Origin: Phenylobacterium kunshanense
GTDB taxonomy: Bacteria > Pseudomonadota > Alphaproteobacteria > Caulobacterales > Caulobacteraceae
Direction: 5' to 3'
DNA: 64,000 nucleotides
Assembly (NCBI RefSeq): GCF_003254525.1
Contig: NZ_QFYS01000003.1
Coordinates: 248,001 to 312,000, forward strand
Shown here: piece after piece, positions 1 to 7,526 of the stretch
Layout of the letters: every line of letters begins with the position of its first letter
How positions within the stretch are numbered: the first letter of the stretch is position 1
Position numbers and translations under genes: made by a program
The notes under the pieces: generated by a model
What the model saw: the letters and a program-made list of their open reading frames with translations, nothing else
What the model was told of the DNA's origin: nothing
Databases searched by the model: none

Positions 1-16
1 GCGTTCTTCCAGTCAG

Positions 17-1069
17 TTGAAATGTAAGCACAAAACATTGAAAAAACAAGCTTATTCGCTATCCGTTGCACCTATGATGGACTGGACCGACCGGCACTGC
101 CGGGTCCTGCATCGGATGCTGACGCGCCGGAGCCTGCTCTACACCGAGATGGTCACGACGGGCGCGGTGATGCACGGCGACCGCGAGCGGCTGCTGGGGT
201 TCTCGCCCGTGGAGCATCCTGTGGCGTTGCAGCTCGGCGGGTCCGAGCCGGCGGACCTGGCGGAGGCGGCGCGGATCGGCGAGGCCGAAGGCTATGACGA
301 GATCAACCTGAACGTCGGCTGCCCGTCCGACCGGGTGCAGTCGGGGCGCTTCGGCGCCTGCCTCATGCGCGAGCCCGAGCTGGTGGCCGAGTGCATGGCG
401 GCGATCTCTGCTGCGGTGAAGGTTCCGGCCACGGTGAAGTGCCGGATCGGCGTCGACGACCAGGATCCGGAGGAGAGCCTCTTCCGCCTGGTGGAGCTGT
501 GCGCCAACGCGGGGGTGACCACCTTCGTCGTCCATGCCCGCAAGGCGTGGCTGAAAGGTCTGTCGCCGAAGGAGAACCGGGATATCCCGCCGCTGGACTA
601 TCCGCTCGTCTGGCGGCTTAAGCGCGAGCGGCCAGAGCTGACCATCGTCATCAACGGCGGGATCGCGACCCTGGAGGAGGCCGAGGCCCACCTGGCCAAC
701 GTCGACGGGGTCATGCTGGGCCGCGCGGCCTATCACACGCCACTGGTCCTGGCGGAGGCGGACGCGCGGATCTTCGGCGAGGGCGAGGCGGTCGATCCGT
801 TCGCCGCGGTGGCGGCCTATCGGGACTACGTGGGCTCGGAGCTGGCGCGGGGAACGCACCTGGCGGCCATGACCCGGCACATGCTGGGGCTGTTCCACGG
901 TCGGCCGGGGGCGCGAGCCTGGCGGCGGATCCTCACGGTCGAGGGTGTGAAGGCCGGGGCCGGCCTGGAGGTGATCGACCGCGCGCTGGCGGCGATCGCC
1001 GAACGCGCGGCGTCAGGGCTCGAAGCGCAGGGTGTCGCGGGTGGCCTCGAAGCGGGTGAGGCGGCCTAG
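17..1069 (+). CDS. dusA: tRNA-dihydrouridine synthase DusA
   Basis: FMN-dependent enzyme that reduces uridines in the tRNA D-loop using NADPH. The catalytic cysteine sits in NVGCPS (C102 counted from the first in-frame TTG) and the DusA-type signature HARKAWLKGLSPK lies at residues 173-185, so this is the A subgroup rather than DusB or DusC. About 350 aa, the usual length. The start is uncertain: the frame is open to the left edge of the window, bases 1-75 are A/T-rich and look like promoter DNA, and TTG at 38 is a plausible alternative. Its last 57 bases overlap the 3' end of the convergent protease gene. Confidence 0.93.
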   Translation: MKCKHKTLKKQAYSLSVAPMMDWTDRHCRVLHRMLTRRSLLYTEMVTTGAVMHGDRERLLGFSPVEHPVALQLGGSEPADLAEAARIGEAEGYDEINLNVGCPSDRVQSGRFGACLMREPELVAECMAAISAAVKVPATVKCRIGVDDQDPEESLFRLVELCANAGVTTFVVHARKAWLKGLSPKENRDIPPLDYPLVWRLKRERPELTIVINGGIATLEEAEAHLANVDGVMLGRAAYHTPLVLAEADARIFGEGEAVDPFAAVAAYRDYVGSELARGTHLAAMTRHMLGLFHGRPGARAWRRILTVEGVKAGAGLEVIDRALAAIAERAASGLEAQGVAGGLEAGEAA

Positions 1070-1522
1070 GTAGCTCATCCCGAGGAGCGACACGTCGAGC
1101 CCCTCGGAGACGACCAGGGCCTGGACGTTCTCGAGCTTCGCCCCGTTCACCGAGACCGACGCCAGGGTCACGGCCGACGCGCGGGCGGAGCCGCCCACGG
1201 TCGTCACGTTGTAGCCGGGCTTCAGCGCGGCGACGTCAATGCCGAGGCGCTCGGCGTCCCTTGGCGTGAGGGCCACGGCCGTGGCGCCGGTGTCGACCAG
1301 GAAACGGACGGGCCGGCCGTTGACCTCGGCGTCGGCCCAGAAGTGGCCGTCAGGACCCTTGGCGACCGCGCCGGAGCCGGGTTTCGGCGAGCCGGCCGCG
1401 AAGCCGTCGACGCCGAACCGGGCCATCCGCAGGGGCTCGGGCGTGAGCGTGGCCACGAGGGCCGCGCTCACGATCGCCGACGCGCCCGCCACGACGGCGA
1501 GCCTGCCGAGGGAAGACACCAC
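1013..1522 (-). CDS. retropepsin-like aspartic protease, membrane-anchored (TIGR02281 type)
   Basis: Small clan-AA aspartic protease of 169 aa. An N-terminal hydrophobic helix (about residues 7-27) probably anchors it in the inner membrane with the protease domain in the periplasm. The active-site motif DTGAT is at residues 77-81, and a second hydrophobic element ending LLGMSYL is typical of the family. Such proteins work as homodimers, with one Asp from each chain. Start GTG at 1522 is the longest in-frame choice; an in-frame stop lies just upstream and no clear Shine-Dalgarno is present. A terminator separates it from the two genes upstream on the same strand. The substrate cannot be told from sequence. 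Confidence 0.8.
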   Translation of the reverse strand: MVSSLGRLAVVAGASAIVSAALVATLTPEPLRMARFGVDGFAAGSPKPGSGAVAKGPDGHFWADAEVNGRPVRFLVDTGATAVALTPRDAERLGIDVAALKPGYNVTTVGGSARASAVTLASVSVNGAKLENVQALVVSEGLDVSLLGMSYLGRLTRFEATRDTLRFEP

Positions 1523-1530
1523 ACATCACC

Positions 1531-1554
1531 CAAAAAAAAGCGGCCGTTCGGCCT
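1531..1554 (-). terminator. Rho-independent terminator after the DUF1289 gene
   Basis: Read on the minus strand, GGCCG-AA-CGGCC forms a short GC hairpin followed by GC and eight U residues. It ends the thioesterase-DUF1289 transcript and lies only 9 bases before the protease start, so the protease probably needs readthrough or its own weak start. Confidence 0.65.
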
Positions 1555-1646
1555 GTCTTATGGATGCGACTTTGGGTGGAGTTCGGTTGGTATCCGATGA
1601 AGGATCAGGGTTTCCGAGACCTTGCCGGCCTGCTCGCTGGCGGACC

Positions 1647-1856
1647 TCAGAACATCGCCAGTTTCTCGGGCCGGATCAGGCCGCGGCGGCCGGGGAGTTC
1701 GGCCAGGATCGCGTCGCGCTCCGCCTCGCTGAGGCGGGACCAGGTCGCGACCTCGTTGAGCTTGCGATAGCAGCCCAGGCACAGGCCGCTCTCGCCGTCG
1801 ACGACGCAGACCTTGATGCAGGGGGTCTTGATGGGGGCGGGCGGTGTCGCGGTCAT
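1647..1856 (-). CDS. DUF1289 family protein
   Basis: A 69-aa protein with the DUF1289 cysteine pattern: C13 and C17 (CIKVC), then C26 and C29 (CLGC), followed by the family's W..L.EAERDAILAEL block. The four cysteines suggest a small metal-binding knuckle. The biochemical role of the family is unknown. Its ATG overlaps the stop of the thioesterase gene (ATGA, 1853-1856), so the two are translationally coupled. Confidence 0.85.
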   Translation of the reverse strand: MTATPPAPIKTPCIKVCVVDGESGLCLGCYRKLNEVATWSRLSEAERDAILAELPGRRGLIRPEKLAMF

Positions 1857-2281
1857 CCGGGGATAGCGTAGGTGACGTTGGCCTGGGCCGCCAGCCTGTC
1901 GGGCGCCTCGGTCCAGATGCGGACGTCGCAGATCGCCAGCCGGCGACCCAGGCGCAGCATTTCGGCCTCGGCGTGCATGTCGCCCGGCTGGGCGCCACGC
2001 AGGAAGCTCATGTTGAGCTGCGAGGTGACGGCCATGAGCTGATCGCCGATATGGGCCAGCACCAGCGCATAGGCGGCAGTGTCGGCAAGCGACATCAGGG
2101 TCGGCCCCGAGATCACGCCGCCGGGCCGAAGGACGCCGGGGCGATAGGGCGAAATCACCGTCACACGCCCCGGACCGACCGTCTCGACGCGCGGGAAGCC
2201 CTCGGGCGCCGCGTCCGGGAAGGCGCGGCGGATCAGCGCGTTGACGCCGTCGGCGTCGAGCTTCGGGTTTGGTGCGGCCAT
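1853..2281 (-). CDS. PaaI-type hotdog-fold thioesterase
   Basis: A 142-aa single hotdog domain of the PaaI/YbgC acyl-CoA thioesterase group. The block GGVISGPTLMSLADTAAYAL corresponds to the hotdog central helix, which carries the catalytic Asp in this group (D of LAD). Acyl-CoA hydrolysis is the expected reaction; the natural substrate is unknown. First gene of a two-gene minus-strand operon with the DUF1289 gene. The 171-base upstream region is A/T-rich and likely holds divergent promoters for this gene and the secreted protein at 2453. Confidence 0.82.
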   Translation of the reverse strand: MAAPNPKLDADGVNALIRRAFPDAAPEGFPRVETVGPGRVTVISPYRPGVLRPGGVISGPTLMSLADTAAYALVLAHIGDQLMAVTSQLNMSFLRGAQPGDMHAEAEMLRLGRRLAICDVRIWTEAPDRLAAQANVTYAIPG

Positions 2282-2452
2282 GTCACTTTCTGACCGGTGT
2301 GACCGAAGAATTACAAGATGTTTATGCTCATCTGTAACGCGGCTGTATCATGACTGAATATTAATCCGGGAATACTATTCATTGCAGCTTGTTCATTTGA
2401 GTTGATGCGGGGGTGCGGGCAGCATTCGATCAGTCACCAGGGAGAAGCCCCC

Positions 2453-2791
2453 ATGAAGTTCGCCGCCATTACGCTCATCGCCGCCTCGCTCGCCGCCGGC
2501 TCCGCCTCCGCCGCCTCCAGCAACGTCACCGACGTGGATTTCCTGAAGGCCAACCGCTGCAAGGGGCTTGCGACCTCGATCTCGGGGGTCGTCGACACCG
2601 CTTCGCTGGACAGCTTCATCAAGTCCGAGCGTGCCGGCCGCCACACTTACATCGTCGATCGCGCCGGCGAGGAGTTCAACCGCGCCCGCAAGGAGGCGAA
2701 GAGCCAGGACCGCAAGGAACGGCTGACCGCCGAACTTACCGGCCCGTGCCAAGCCTATCTCGGCGGCTCGTCCAGCGTCGCCAAGCAGTAA
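2453..2791 (+). CDS. small secreted protein, function unknown
   Basis: A 112-aa precursor with a clear Sec signal peptide (residues 1-20, AxA-type end SASAA). The mature part of about 90 aa is hydrophilic, rich in Lys, Arg and Glu in its second half, and has two cysteines (C36 and C99) that could form one disulfide. No family recognised. ATG 2453 was chosen because it starts the signal peptide and follows a good ribosome site (GGGAGAAG). Directly downstream lie three tandem terminator-like repeats. Likely periplasmic; nothing else can be inferred. Confidence 0.75.
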   Translation: MKFAAITLIAASLAAGSASAASSNVTDVDFLKANRCKGLATSISGVVDTASLDSFIKSERAGRHTYIVDRAGEEFNRARKEAKSQDRKERLTAELTGPCQAYLGGSSSVAKQ

Positions 2792-2822
2792 GTTCCCAAG
2801 CCCAACTCCAGGCCCCCCGCCG

Positions 2823-2954
2823 GCGTGTCGCGATCCTGATCGCAGCACGCCTCTTTTTTCTTGAGGTGGCCGTGTCGCGATCCTGATCGCGGCACGCCTC
2901 TTTTTTCTTGAGGTGGCCGTGTCACGATCCTGATCGCGGCACGCCTCTTTTTTT
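2823..2954 (+). repeat. three tandem 47-bp terminator-like repeats
   Basis: Unit 1 at 2825-2871, unit 2 at 2872-2918 and partial unit 3 at 2919-2954 repeat almost exactly. Each holds a hairpin of the form GTG-U-CGCGAU / AUCGCG-G-CAC followed by CC and a U6-U7 run, i.e. an intrinsic terminator. Unit 2 pairs fully (one U-G wobble); units 1 and 3 each have one A/C mismatch, so they have diverged. Together they would insulate the secreted-protein gene from the phospholipase D gene. Confidence 0.85.
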
Positions 2955-3021
2955 GTGCGGAACCCAGCTAGACCATAAGCTTTGTGCAAGCGCGGCCGCA
3001 GTGGGCCGCCGCGAGGGCCTC

Positions 3022-4497
3022 ATGAGCGTGCTGATCCCCGGCAGGACCTGCTGGCGCAAGGAGCGCGCCGACCGGGTCGCGTTCCTGATCGACAACGAGG
3101 CCTATTTCACCGCCCTCTATGAGGCGTTCCAGAAGGCGCGCCGGTCGATCCTGATCCTGGGCTGGGGGTTCGATCCCCGCGCGCGCCTGTTCCCGGACGG
3201 CTACGACGCGCCCAACGACCCGGACGAGGTTGGGCACGTGCTGCTGCGTCTGGCCGCCGAGCGGCCCGAACTCGACATCCGGCTGCTGATCTGGCGCTCG
3301 GCCCTGCCGATCGCGGCCAGCCAGCAGTTCTTCCCGCACAAGGCGCGCCGATGGTTCCACGGCACGCGGATCAAGTTCCGCCTCGACGACCAGGTGCCCT
3401 TCGGAGCCTGCCACCACCAGAAAGTCGTCGTGATCGACGATCGCCTCGCGTTCTGCGGGGGCGGCGACATCAGCATCGACCGCTGGGACACGCCCGGCCA
3501 CCTGCACCACGACCAGCGGCGGATCATGCCCGACCAGGACTATCACCCACCCCGGCACGAGGTGATGGCGATGGTCGACGGCGAGGCCGCCCGCGCGCTG
3601 GGCGACCACTTCCGGGCGCGCTGGGCGAATGGCACCAAGAACGAGCCGATCGAGCCGCCGCCCGACGCCGGGGGCGATCCCTGGCCGGATCACGTGCCGG
3701 CGCATCTGGTCCACACCCAGGTGTCGGTCCAGCGTACCCATCCCGCGTGGCGCAAGCGGACCTGCATCCAGGAGATCCGGGACCTGACCCTCGATTGCAT
3801 CGCGCAGGCGAAGGACGTGATCTACCTGGAGAACCAGTACTTCACCTCGCCAGTGGTCGCCGAGGCCCTCGCAAGACGGCTGGGTGAGCCGGGCGGGCCG
3901 GAGGTGGTGCTGGTCACGACGGGCGCGTCCCCAAGCTGGTTCGACCGGATGACCATGGACCGGGCGCGCGGCGCGATCGTCTGGCGCCTGCGCGCGGCGG
4001 ACATCTTCGGCCGGTTCCGGGCGTTCTATCCGCTGACGACCGGCGGCACGAAGATCATCGTGCACTCCAAGACCAGTGTCTTCGACGACCGCATCGTCCG
4101 CGTCGGCTCGGCCAACATCAACAACCGCTCGTTCGGCTTCGACACCGAGATCGAGCTGGGCGTGGAGGCCGAGGACGAGGAGTCGCGGCTCGCTGTGTCG
4201 GTCCTGCGGGACCGCCTGGTGGGGCACTTCCTGGGCGTGACCGGAGACGCCGTGACCAAGGCGCGAGCCCAGTATGGCGGCTTGGTCCCAGCCATCGACG
4301 ACCTCAACCGCGACGGCCGGCTGGCGCAGATCGATCCGCACCCGCGCTCGGCGGTCGGGGACTTCATCTCCACCTACCACCTGGGCGATCCGGCCGATGT
4401 GGGGGATTCCTGGCTGCCGGTCCGCAGGCGTGAGCGGCTGTTCGATCAGGCCCGGAGCCTGTGCGACGAGCGGAGCGACCCGCGCGCGCGGAACTGA
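3022..4497 (+). CDS. phospholipase D family protein (cardiolipin synthase-like)
   Basis: A 491-aa two-domain PLD superfamily enzyme. The two HxKx4D catalytic motifs are complete: H132-K134-D139 (HHQKVVVID) and H348-K350-D355 (HSKTSVFD), the second followed by the usual GSANINNRS block. The members cleave or transfer phosphodiester head groups of phospholipids. No signal peptide or N-terminal membrane helices are seen, unlike classical Cls, so a cytosolic or peripheral enzyme is likely. ATG 3022 is preferred to upstream in-frame starts because the earlier codons encode non-family sequence overlapping the terminator repeats. It ends 3 bases from the convergent nuclease/phosphatase gene, a pairing suggesting shared lipid metabolism. 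Confidence 0.88.
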   Translation: MSVLIPGRTCWRKERADRVAFLIDNEAYFTALYEAFQKARRSILILGWGFDPRARLFPDGYDAPNDPDEVGHVLLRLAAERPELDIRLLIWRSALPIAASQQFFPHKARRWFHGTRIKFRLDDQVPFGACHHQKVVVIDDRLAFCGGGDISIDRWDTPGHLHHDQRRIMPDQDYHPPRHEVMAMVDGEAARALGDHFRARWANGTKNEPIEPPPDAGGDPWPDHVPAHLVHTQVSVQRTHPAWRKRTCIQEIRDLTLDCIAQAKDVIYLENQYFTSPVVAEALARRLGEPGGPEVVLVTTGASPSWFDRMTMDRARGAIVWRLRAADIFGRFRAFYPLTTGGTKIIVHSKTSVFDDRIVRVGSANINNRSFGFDTEIELGVEAEDEESRLAVSVLRDRLVGHFLGVTGDAVTKARAQYGGLVPAIDDLNRDGRLAQIDPHPRSAVGDFISTYHLGDPADVGDSWLPVRRRERLFDQARSLCDERSDPRARN

Positions 4498-4500
4498 GGC

Positions 4501-5232
4501 TCAGGCGAGCTCGAAATCCATCACCAGCGGCAGGTGGTCGGACGCCACCCGGGCCAGTGGATCGTAGGGGGCGAAGATGTCCTCGACCTCGATGCCGGGG
4601 CTGACGAAGTGGTGGTCGATCCGCAGGACCGGCAGCGGCGAGGGGAACGTCGCGTTGGGCTGCTTGCGCTTGGCGACCCGCCGCGCCGGCAGCAGGCGCT
4701 GGGTCAGGGTGCGGTAGACCACCGAACTCGCCGTCGCATTGAAGTCTCCGGTAAGGATGACCGGCCACTGGCAGTCCTTGTGTTCCAGCCAGGCCGGGCC
4801 GGCGAGGTGCGAGGCCTGGATCTGCTGCTCGCGAGGGACGAGCCCCAGGTGGGTGTTGATGATCTGCAGCGGCCTGCCGCCCACGTCCACCTCGATCCAA
4901 AGGGCGCCGCGCGGCTCCAGCGCCGGCATCCGGGGATAGCCGGGCAGGGGCCCGGACTTCACCTGCCGCTCCGGGAGGGAGGTCAGGATGGCGTCGCCGT
5001 AGCGCTCCTCCTCGACCACGAAGGCTGGATGGAAATGGCACACCATCTCCAGCCGCTCGGCGATCTCGTGCGCCTGATCGACGTTGTTCGTCCGCCGGCG
5101 TCCGACGTCCAGTTCCTGAAGGGCCACGATGTCCGGGTTGAGCGCGGCCAGCACGTCGGCGATCCGCGCCACGTCGAGACGGCGGTCGTTTCCGACGCAG
5201 CGATGCACATTGTAGGTCACGATGCGGGGCAT
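4501..5232 (-). CDS. endonuclease/exonuclease/phosphatase family protein
   Basis: A 243-aa protein of the EEP (DNase I-like) fold. Visible motifs are TYNVH near the N-terminus, LQELD (metal-binding Glu), NTHLG, TGDFNA and the terminal SDHLP with the catalytic His. The fold serves nucleases, phosphoinositide phosphatases and sphingomyelinases; lacking a signal peptide and lying beside a PLD-type enzyme, a phospholipid-related phosphodiesterase is the better guess, but this is inference. Start ATG 5232 fits the family N-terminus (MPRIVTYNVH). Confidence 0.82.
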   Translation of the reverse strand: MPRIVTYNVHRCVGNDRRLDVARIADVLAALNPDIVALQELDVGRRRTNNVDQAHEIAERLEMVCHFHPAFVVEEERYGDAILTSLPERQVKSGPLPGYPRMPALEPRGALWIEVDVGGRPLQIINTHLGLVPREQQIQASHLAGPAWLEHKDCQWPVILTGDFNATASSVVYRTLTQRLLPARRVAKRKQPNATFPSPLPVLRIDHHFVSPGIEVEDIFAPYDPLARVASDHLPLVMDFELA

Positions 5233-5335
5233 GTGATCGGCGGTTTGGAGAGGTTGTGCGGCGAACGCAAGGCGGCATTGGCTATGGCGCCGCTCTTGCT
5301 TTAACGGTTTCATAACCAAAGCGTAGGGAACCGAA

Positions 5336-5713
5336 ATGCTCCACCTGATCGCCATGGCCGCGGCCGCCGTCTCTTCCGCCTCGACGATCCAGGCGGCGCC
5401 GGCCCCCGCGCTGACTCGGGTGGAATGGGTGGCCACGCCCACCGGCCAGGACATCGCCAACGTCTATCCGCCGACCGCCGTGGCCGCGGGCAAGAGCGGG
5501 GCGGTGCTGCTGGACTGCAAGGTCGCCACCGAGGGCTCGCTGGAAGCCTGCCAGGTGGAGATCGAGGACCCGGTCGGCCTGGAGTTCGGCCTCGCGGCGC
5601 TGGAGCTCGCGCCTCTCTTCAAGATGGCCGCCAAGGCCCCCGACGGCTCGGACGTCGCCGGCCGCACCATCCGCATCCCGATCATGTTCCAGATCGTGAC
5701 GACCGGGGATTGA
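5336..5713 (+). CDS. TonB C-terminal-like domain protein, copy 1
   Basis: A 125-aa exported protein with a short N-terminal hydrophobic stretch and one domain resembling the TonB C-terminal fold (P-P-A-V-A-G-K-S-G-A-V-L-L-D-C pattern, closing RTIRIPIMF). No proline-rich spanner, so it is not a full TonB. Two cysteines (in LLDCK and EACQV) could form a disulfide. It is followed 48 bases later by a diverged paralogue with the same pattern, indicating tandem duplication. Function unknown. Confidence 0.7.
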   Translation: MLHLIAMAAAAVSSASTIQAAPAPALTRVEWVATPTGQDIANVYPPTAVAAGKSGAVLLDCKVATEGSLEACQVEIEDPVGLEFGLAALELAPLFKMAAKAPDGSDVAGRTIRIPIMFQIVTTGD

Positions 5714-5761
5714 GGTCGGTCGGGATTCAGCTCTAGGCTTCTCCCCGGGGTTTCCGGGGGA

Positions 5762-6151
5762 ATGGCAATGCTGTCGATGTTGCTGGCCGCGCTGCTGCAG
5801 GGCTCGCCCGAGGCCAATGAACAGGTTTCCGCCGTCGCCCCCGCCTTAGTGACCACGCAGCCTGAATGGCGCAGGCGTCCCACGTGGGCGGACATTGATC
5901 GCGCGTATCCGCGTTCAGCCAAGCGGCGCGGCCTGTCTGGAGCCGCGATTATTGCCTGCCGCGTGAAAAAGGACGGGCTACTGGCAGATTGTGCTGTGGC
6001 CGAGGAGCACCCGCCTCGAGAAGGCTTCGGCAAGGCGGCGATCAAGGTCTCGGAGGCGTTTGAGATGAGGCCGCAGACGAAGAATGGGGCTCCCGTCGAT
6101 GGCGGTACCGTCCGCATCCCGATCCGCTTTCTTCATCCGAACGCGCGTTGA
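5762..6151 (+). CDS. TonB C-terminal-like domain protein, copy 2
   Basis: A 129-aa paralogue of the preceding gene: the paired motifs (W..P..DI...YP..A...G.SGA....C.V..(E/D)G.L..C) line up, ending GTVRIPIRF. It has a short hydrophobic N-terminus and the same two cysteines. Base composition is somewhat less GC-rich than its neighbours. ATG 5762 is used; ATG 5768 is equally possible. The two probably form one transcript. Function unknown. Confidence 0.68.
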   Translation: MAMLSMLLAALLQGSPEANEQVSAVAPALVTTQPEWRRRPTWADIDRAYPRSAKRRGLSGAAIIACRVKKDGLLADCAVAEEHPPREGFGKAAIKVSEAFEMRPQTKNGAPVDGGTVRIPIRFLHPNAR

Positions 6152-6169
6152 GCGCGGCATCCGCTTACG

Positions 6170-6185
6170 TTGACGTTAGCGTCAT
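6170..6185 (+). promoter_or_regulatory. TGACG-N4-CGTCA operator before the acyl-CoA dehydrogenase operon
   Basis: TTGACG-TTAG-CGTCAT is a palindrome with perfect 5-bp arms and 4-bp centre, 79 bases before the dehydrogenase ATG. The same arms and spacing recur before coq4 (57271-57284). It resembles what I recall of LiuR-type (MerR family) operators for acyl-CoA and branched-chain amino acid catabolism; this recollection is unverified. Confidence 0.5.
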
Positions 6186-6263
6186 CTTTTCTCCCGGCAT
6201 CCCCTTGCGTATAGGGTCGGCGCAATCCGATACGGCGTAAGCCGCGCGCAAGGGAGCCTGGCC

Positions 6264-7469
6264 ATGAACCTCGACTTCACCCCCGAAGAAAACGCCTTCC
6301 GCGAAGAGGTCCGGGCCTTCATCCGCGACAACTATCCGGCCGAGCTGCGCAAGGCGCAGGACGAGGGTCGCCCGCTGACCAAGACCGAGTACCTGCTGTG
6401 GCACAAGGTGCTGGCGAAGAAGGGCTGGGTGGCGCCGGGCTGGCCGAAGGAGCTGGGCGGCACGGGCTGGACCCCCACCCAGAAGTACATCTGGTCGGAA
6501 GAGACCGCGAAGGCCGACTGCCTGCCGACCCTGCCGTTCGGCCTGTCGATGCTGGCGCCGGTGCTCTACACGTTCGGCACCGACGAGCAGAAGCAGAAGT
6601 TCCTGCCGGGCATCTACAACGGCGACGTCTGGTGGTGCCAGGGCTACTCCGAGCCGGGAGCCGGCTCCGACCTCGCCAGCCTGAAGACCCGCGCCGAGCG
6701 CGTGAAGGGCGACGACGGCAAGGAATACTACATCGTCAACGGCCAGAAGACGTGGACGACCCTCGGCCAGCATGCCGACTGGGGCTTCTTCCTGGTCCGC
6801 ACCGACCCTGACGCCAAGCCGCAGTCGGGCATCTCGTTCCTGCTGATCGACATGAAGACGCCGGGCATCACCGTGCGCCCGATCATCACCCTGGAAGGCG
6901 GCCACGAGGTCAACGACGTCTTCCTCGACAATGTGAAGGTGCCGGTCGAGAACCGCATCTTCCACGAGAACCAGGGCTGGACCTGCGCCAAGGCGCTGCT
7001 CGCCCACGAGCGGACCGGGATCGCTGGCGTCGCCCGCTCGAAGCGCAACCTGGAAAAGCTGCGGACCATCGCGAACACCGAGCGCTCGGACACCGGCTCG
7101 GCCTTGCTGGCCGACGCCTTCTTCCGCCGCAAGGTGGCCGAGCTGGAAATCGACCTGACCGCGCTGGAGTTCACCGAGCTGCGCACCCTGGCCGGCGAGT
7201 CGAGCGGCAAGGGCCCTGGCCCGGAAAGCTCGATCCTGAAGATCAAGGGCACCGAGATCCAGCAGCGCCTGCAGGAGCTGGCGCTGGAGGCGGTGGGCCA
7301 TTACGGCGCCCCGTTCCTGCGCGACATCGCCGCCTCGAACGAGACCGTCGGCCCCGACTACGCCGACGGTTCGGCGGGCGAGATGTTCAACGGCCGCAAG
7401 ACGTCGATCTACGGCGGCTCGAACGAGATCCAGCGCAACATCATCTCGAAGATGGTGCTGGGCCTCTGA
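6264..7469 (+). CDS. acyl-CoA dehydrogenase, large subunit (PimC-like)
   Basis: A 401-aa flavoprotein that introduces the alpha-beta double bond in acyl-CoA substrates and passes electrons to ETF. It carries the acyl-CoA dehydrogenase signatures WWCQGYSEPGAGSDLASLKT (FAD/substrate contact region) and a C-terminal YGGSNEIQRNI block. The sequence has the style of the PimC (pimeloyl-CoA dehydrogenase large) group, whose partner PimD is a separate small subunit; a matching PimD-like gene lies at 7937, interrupted here by a DUF559 cassette. The natural chain length is not readable from sequence. The palindromic operator at 6170 probably controls it. Confidence 0.9.
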   Translation: MNLDFTPEENAFREEVRAFIRDNYPAELRKAQDEGRPLTKTEYLLWHKVLAKKGWVAPGWPKELGGTGWTPTQKYIWSEETAKADCLPTLPFGLSMLAPVLYTFGTDEQKQKFLPGIYNGDVWWCQGYSEPGAGSDLASLKTRAERVKGDDGKEYYIVNGQKTWTTLGQHADWGFFLVRTDPDAKPQSGISFLLIDMKTPGITVRPIITLEGGHEVNDVFLDNVKVPVENRIFHENQGWTCAKALLAHERTGIAGVARSKRNLEKLRTIANTERSDTGSALLADAFFRRKVAELEIDLTALEFTELRTLAGESSGKGPGPESSILKIKGTEIQQRLQELALEAVGHYGAPFLRDIAASNETVGPDYADGSAGEMFNGRKTSIYGGSNEIQRNIISKMVLGL

Positions 7470-7484
7470 TCGCAATAGCTGAGG

Positions 7485-7526
7485 GCTCCCCTCCCCCTTG
7501 CGGGGAGGGGCCGGGGGTGGGGGTGT
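7485..7526 (+). repeat. left inverted-repeat arm of the DUF559 cassette
   Basis: G/C-tract repeat matching the reverse complement of 7878-7919 at 41 of 42 positions. Internally CCCCTCCCC and GGGGAGGGG form a 9-bp hairpin with a 5-nt loop. From general knowledge, repeats of this look are dispersed in many alphaproteobacterial genomes. Confidence 0.88.

Noticed and set aside
2823-2954. CRISPR-like array
   Set aside because: Only three units with no variable spacers; each unit is a terminator hairpin with U-tract.
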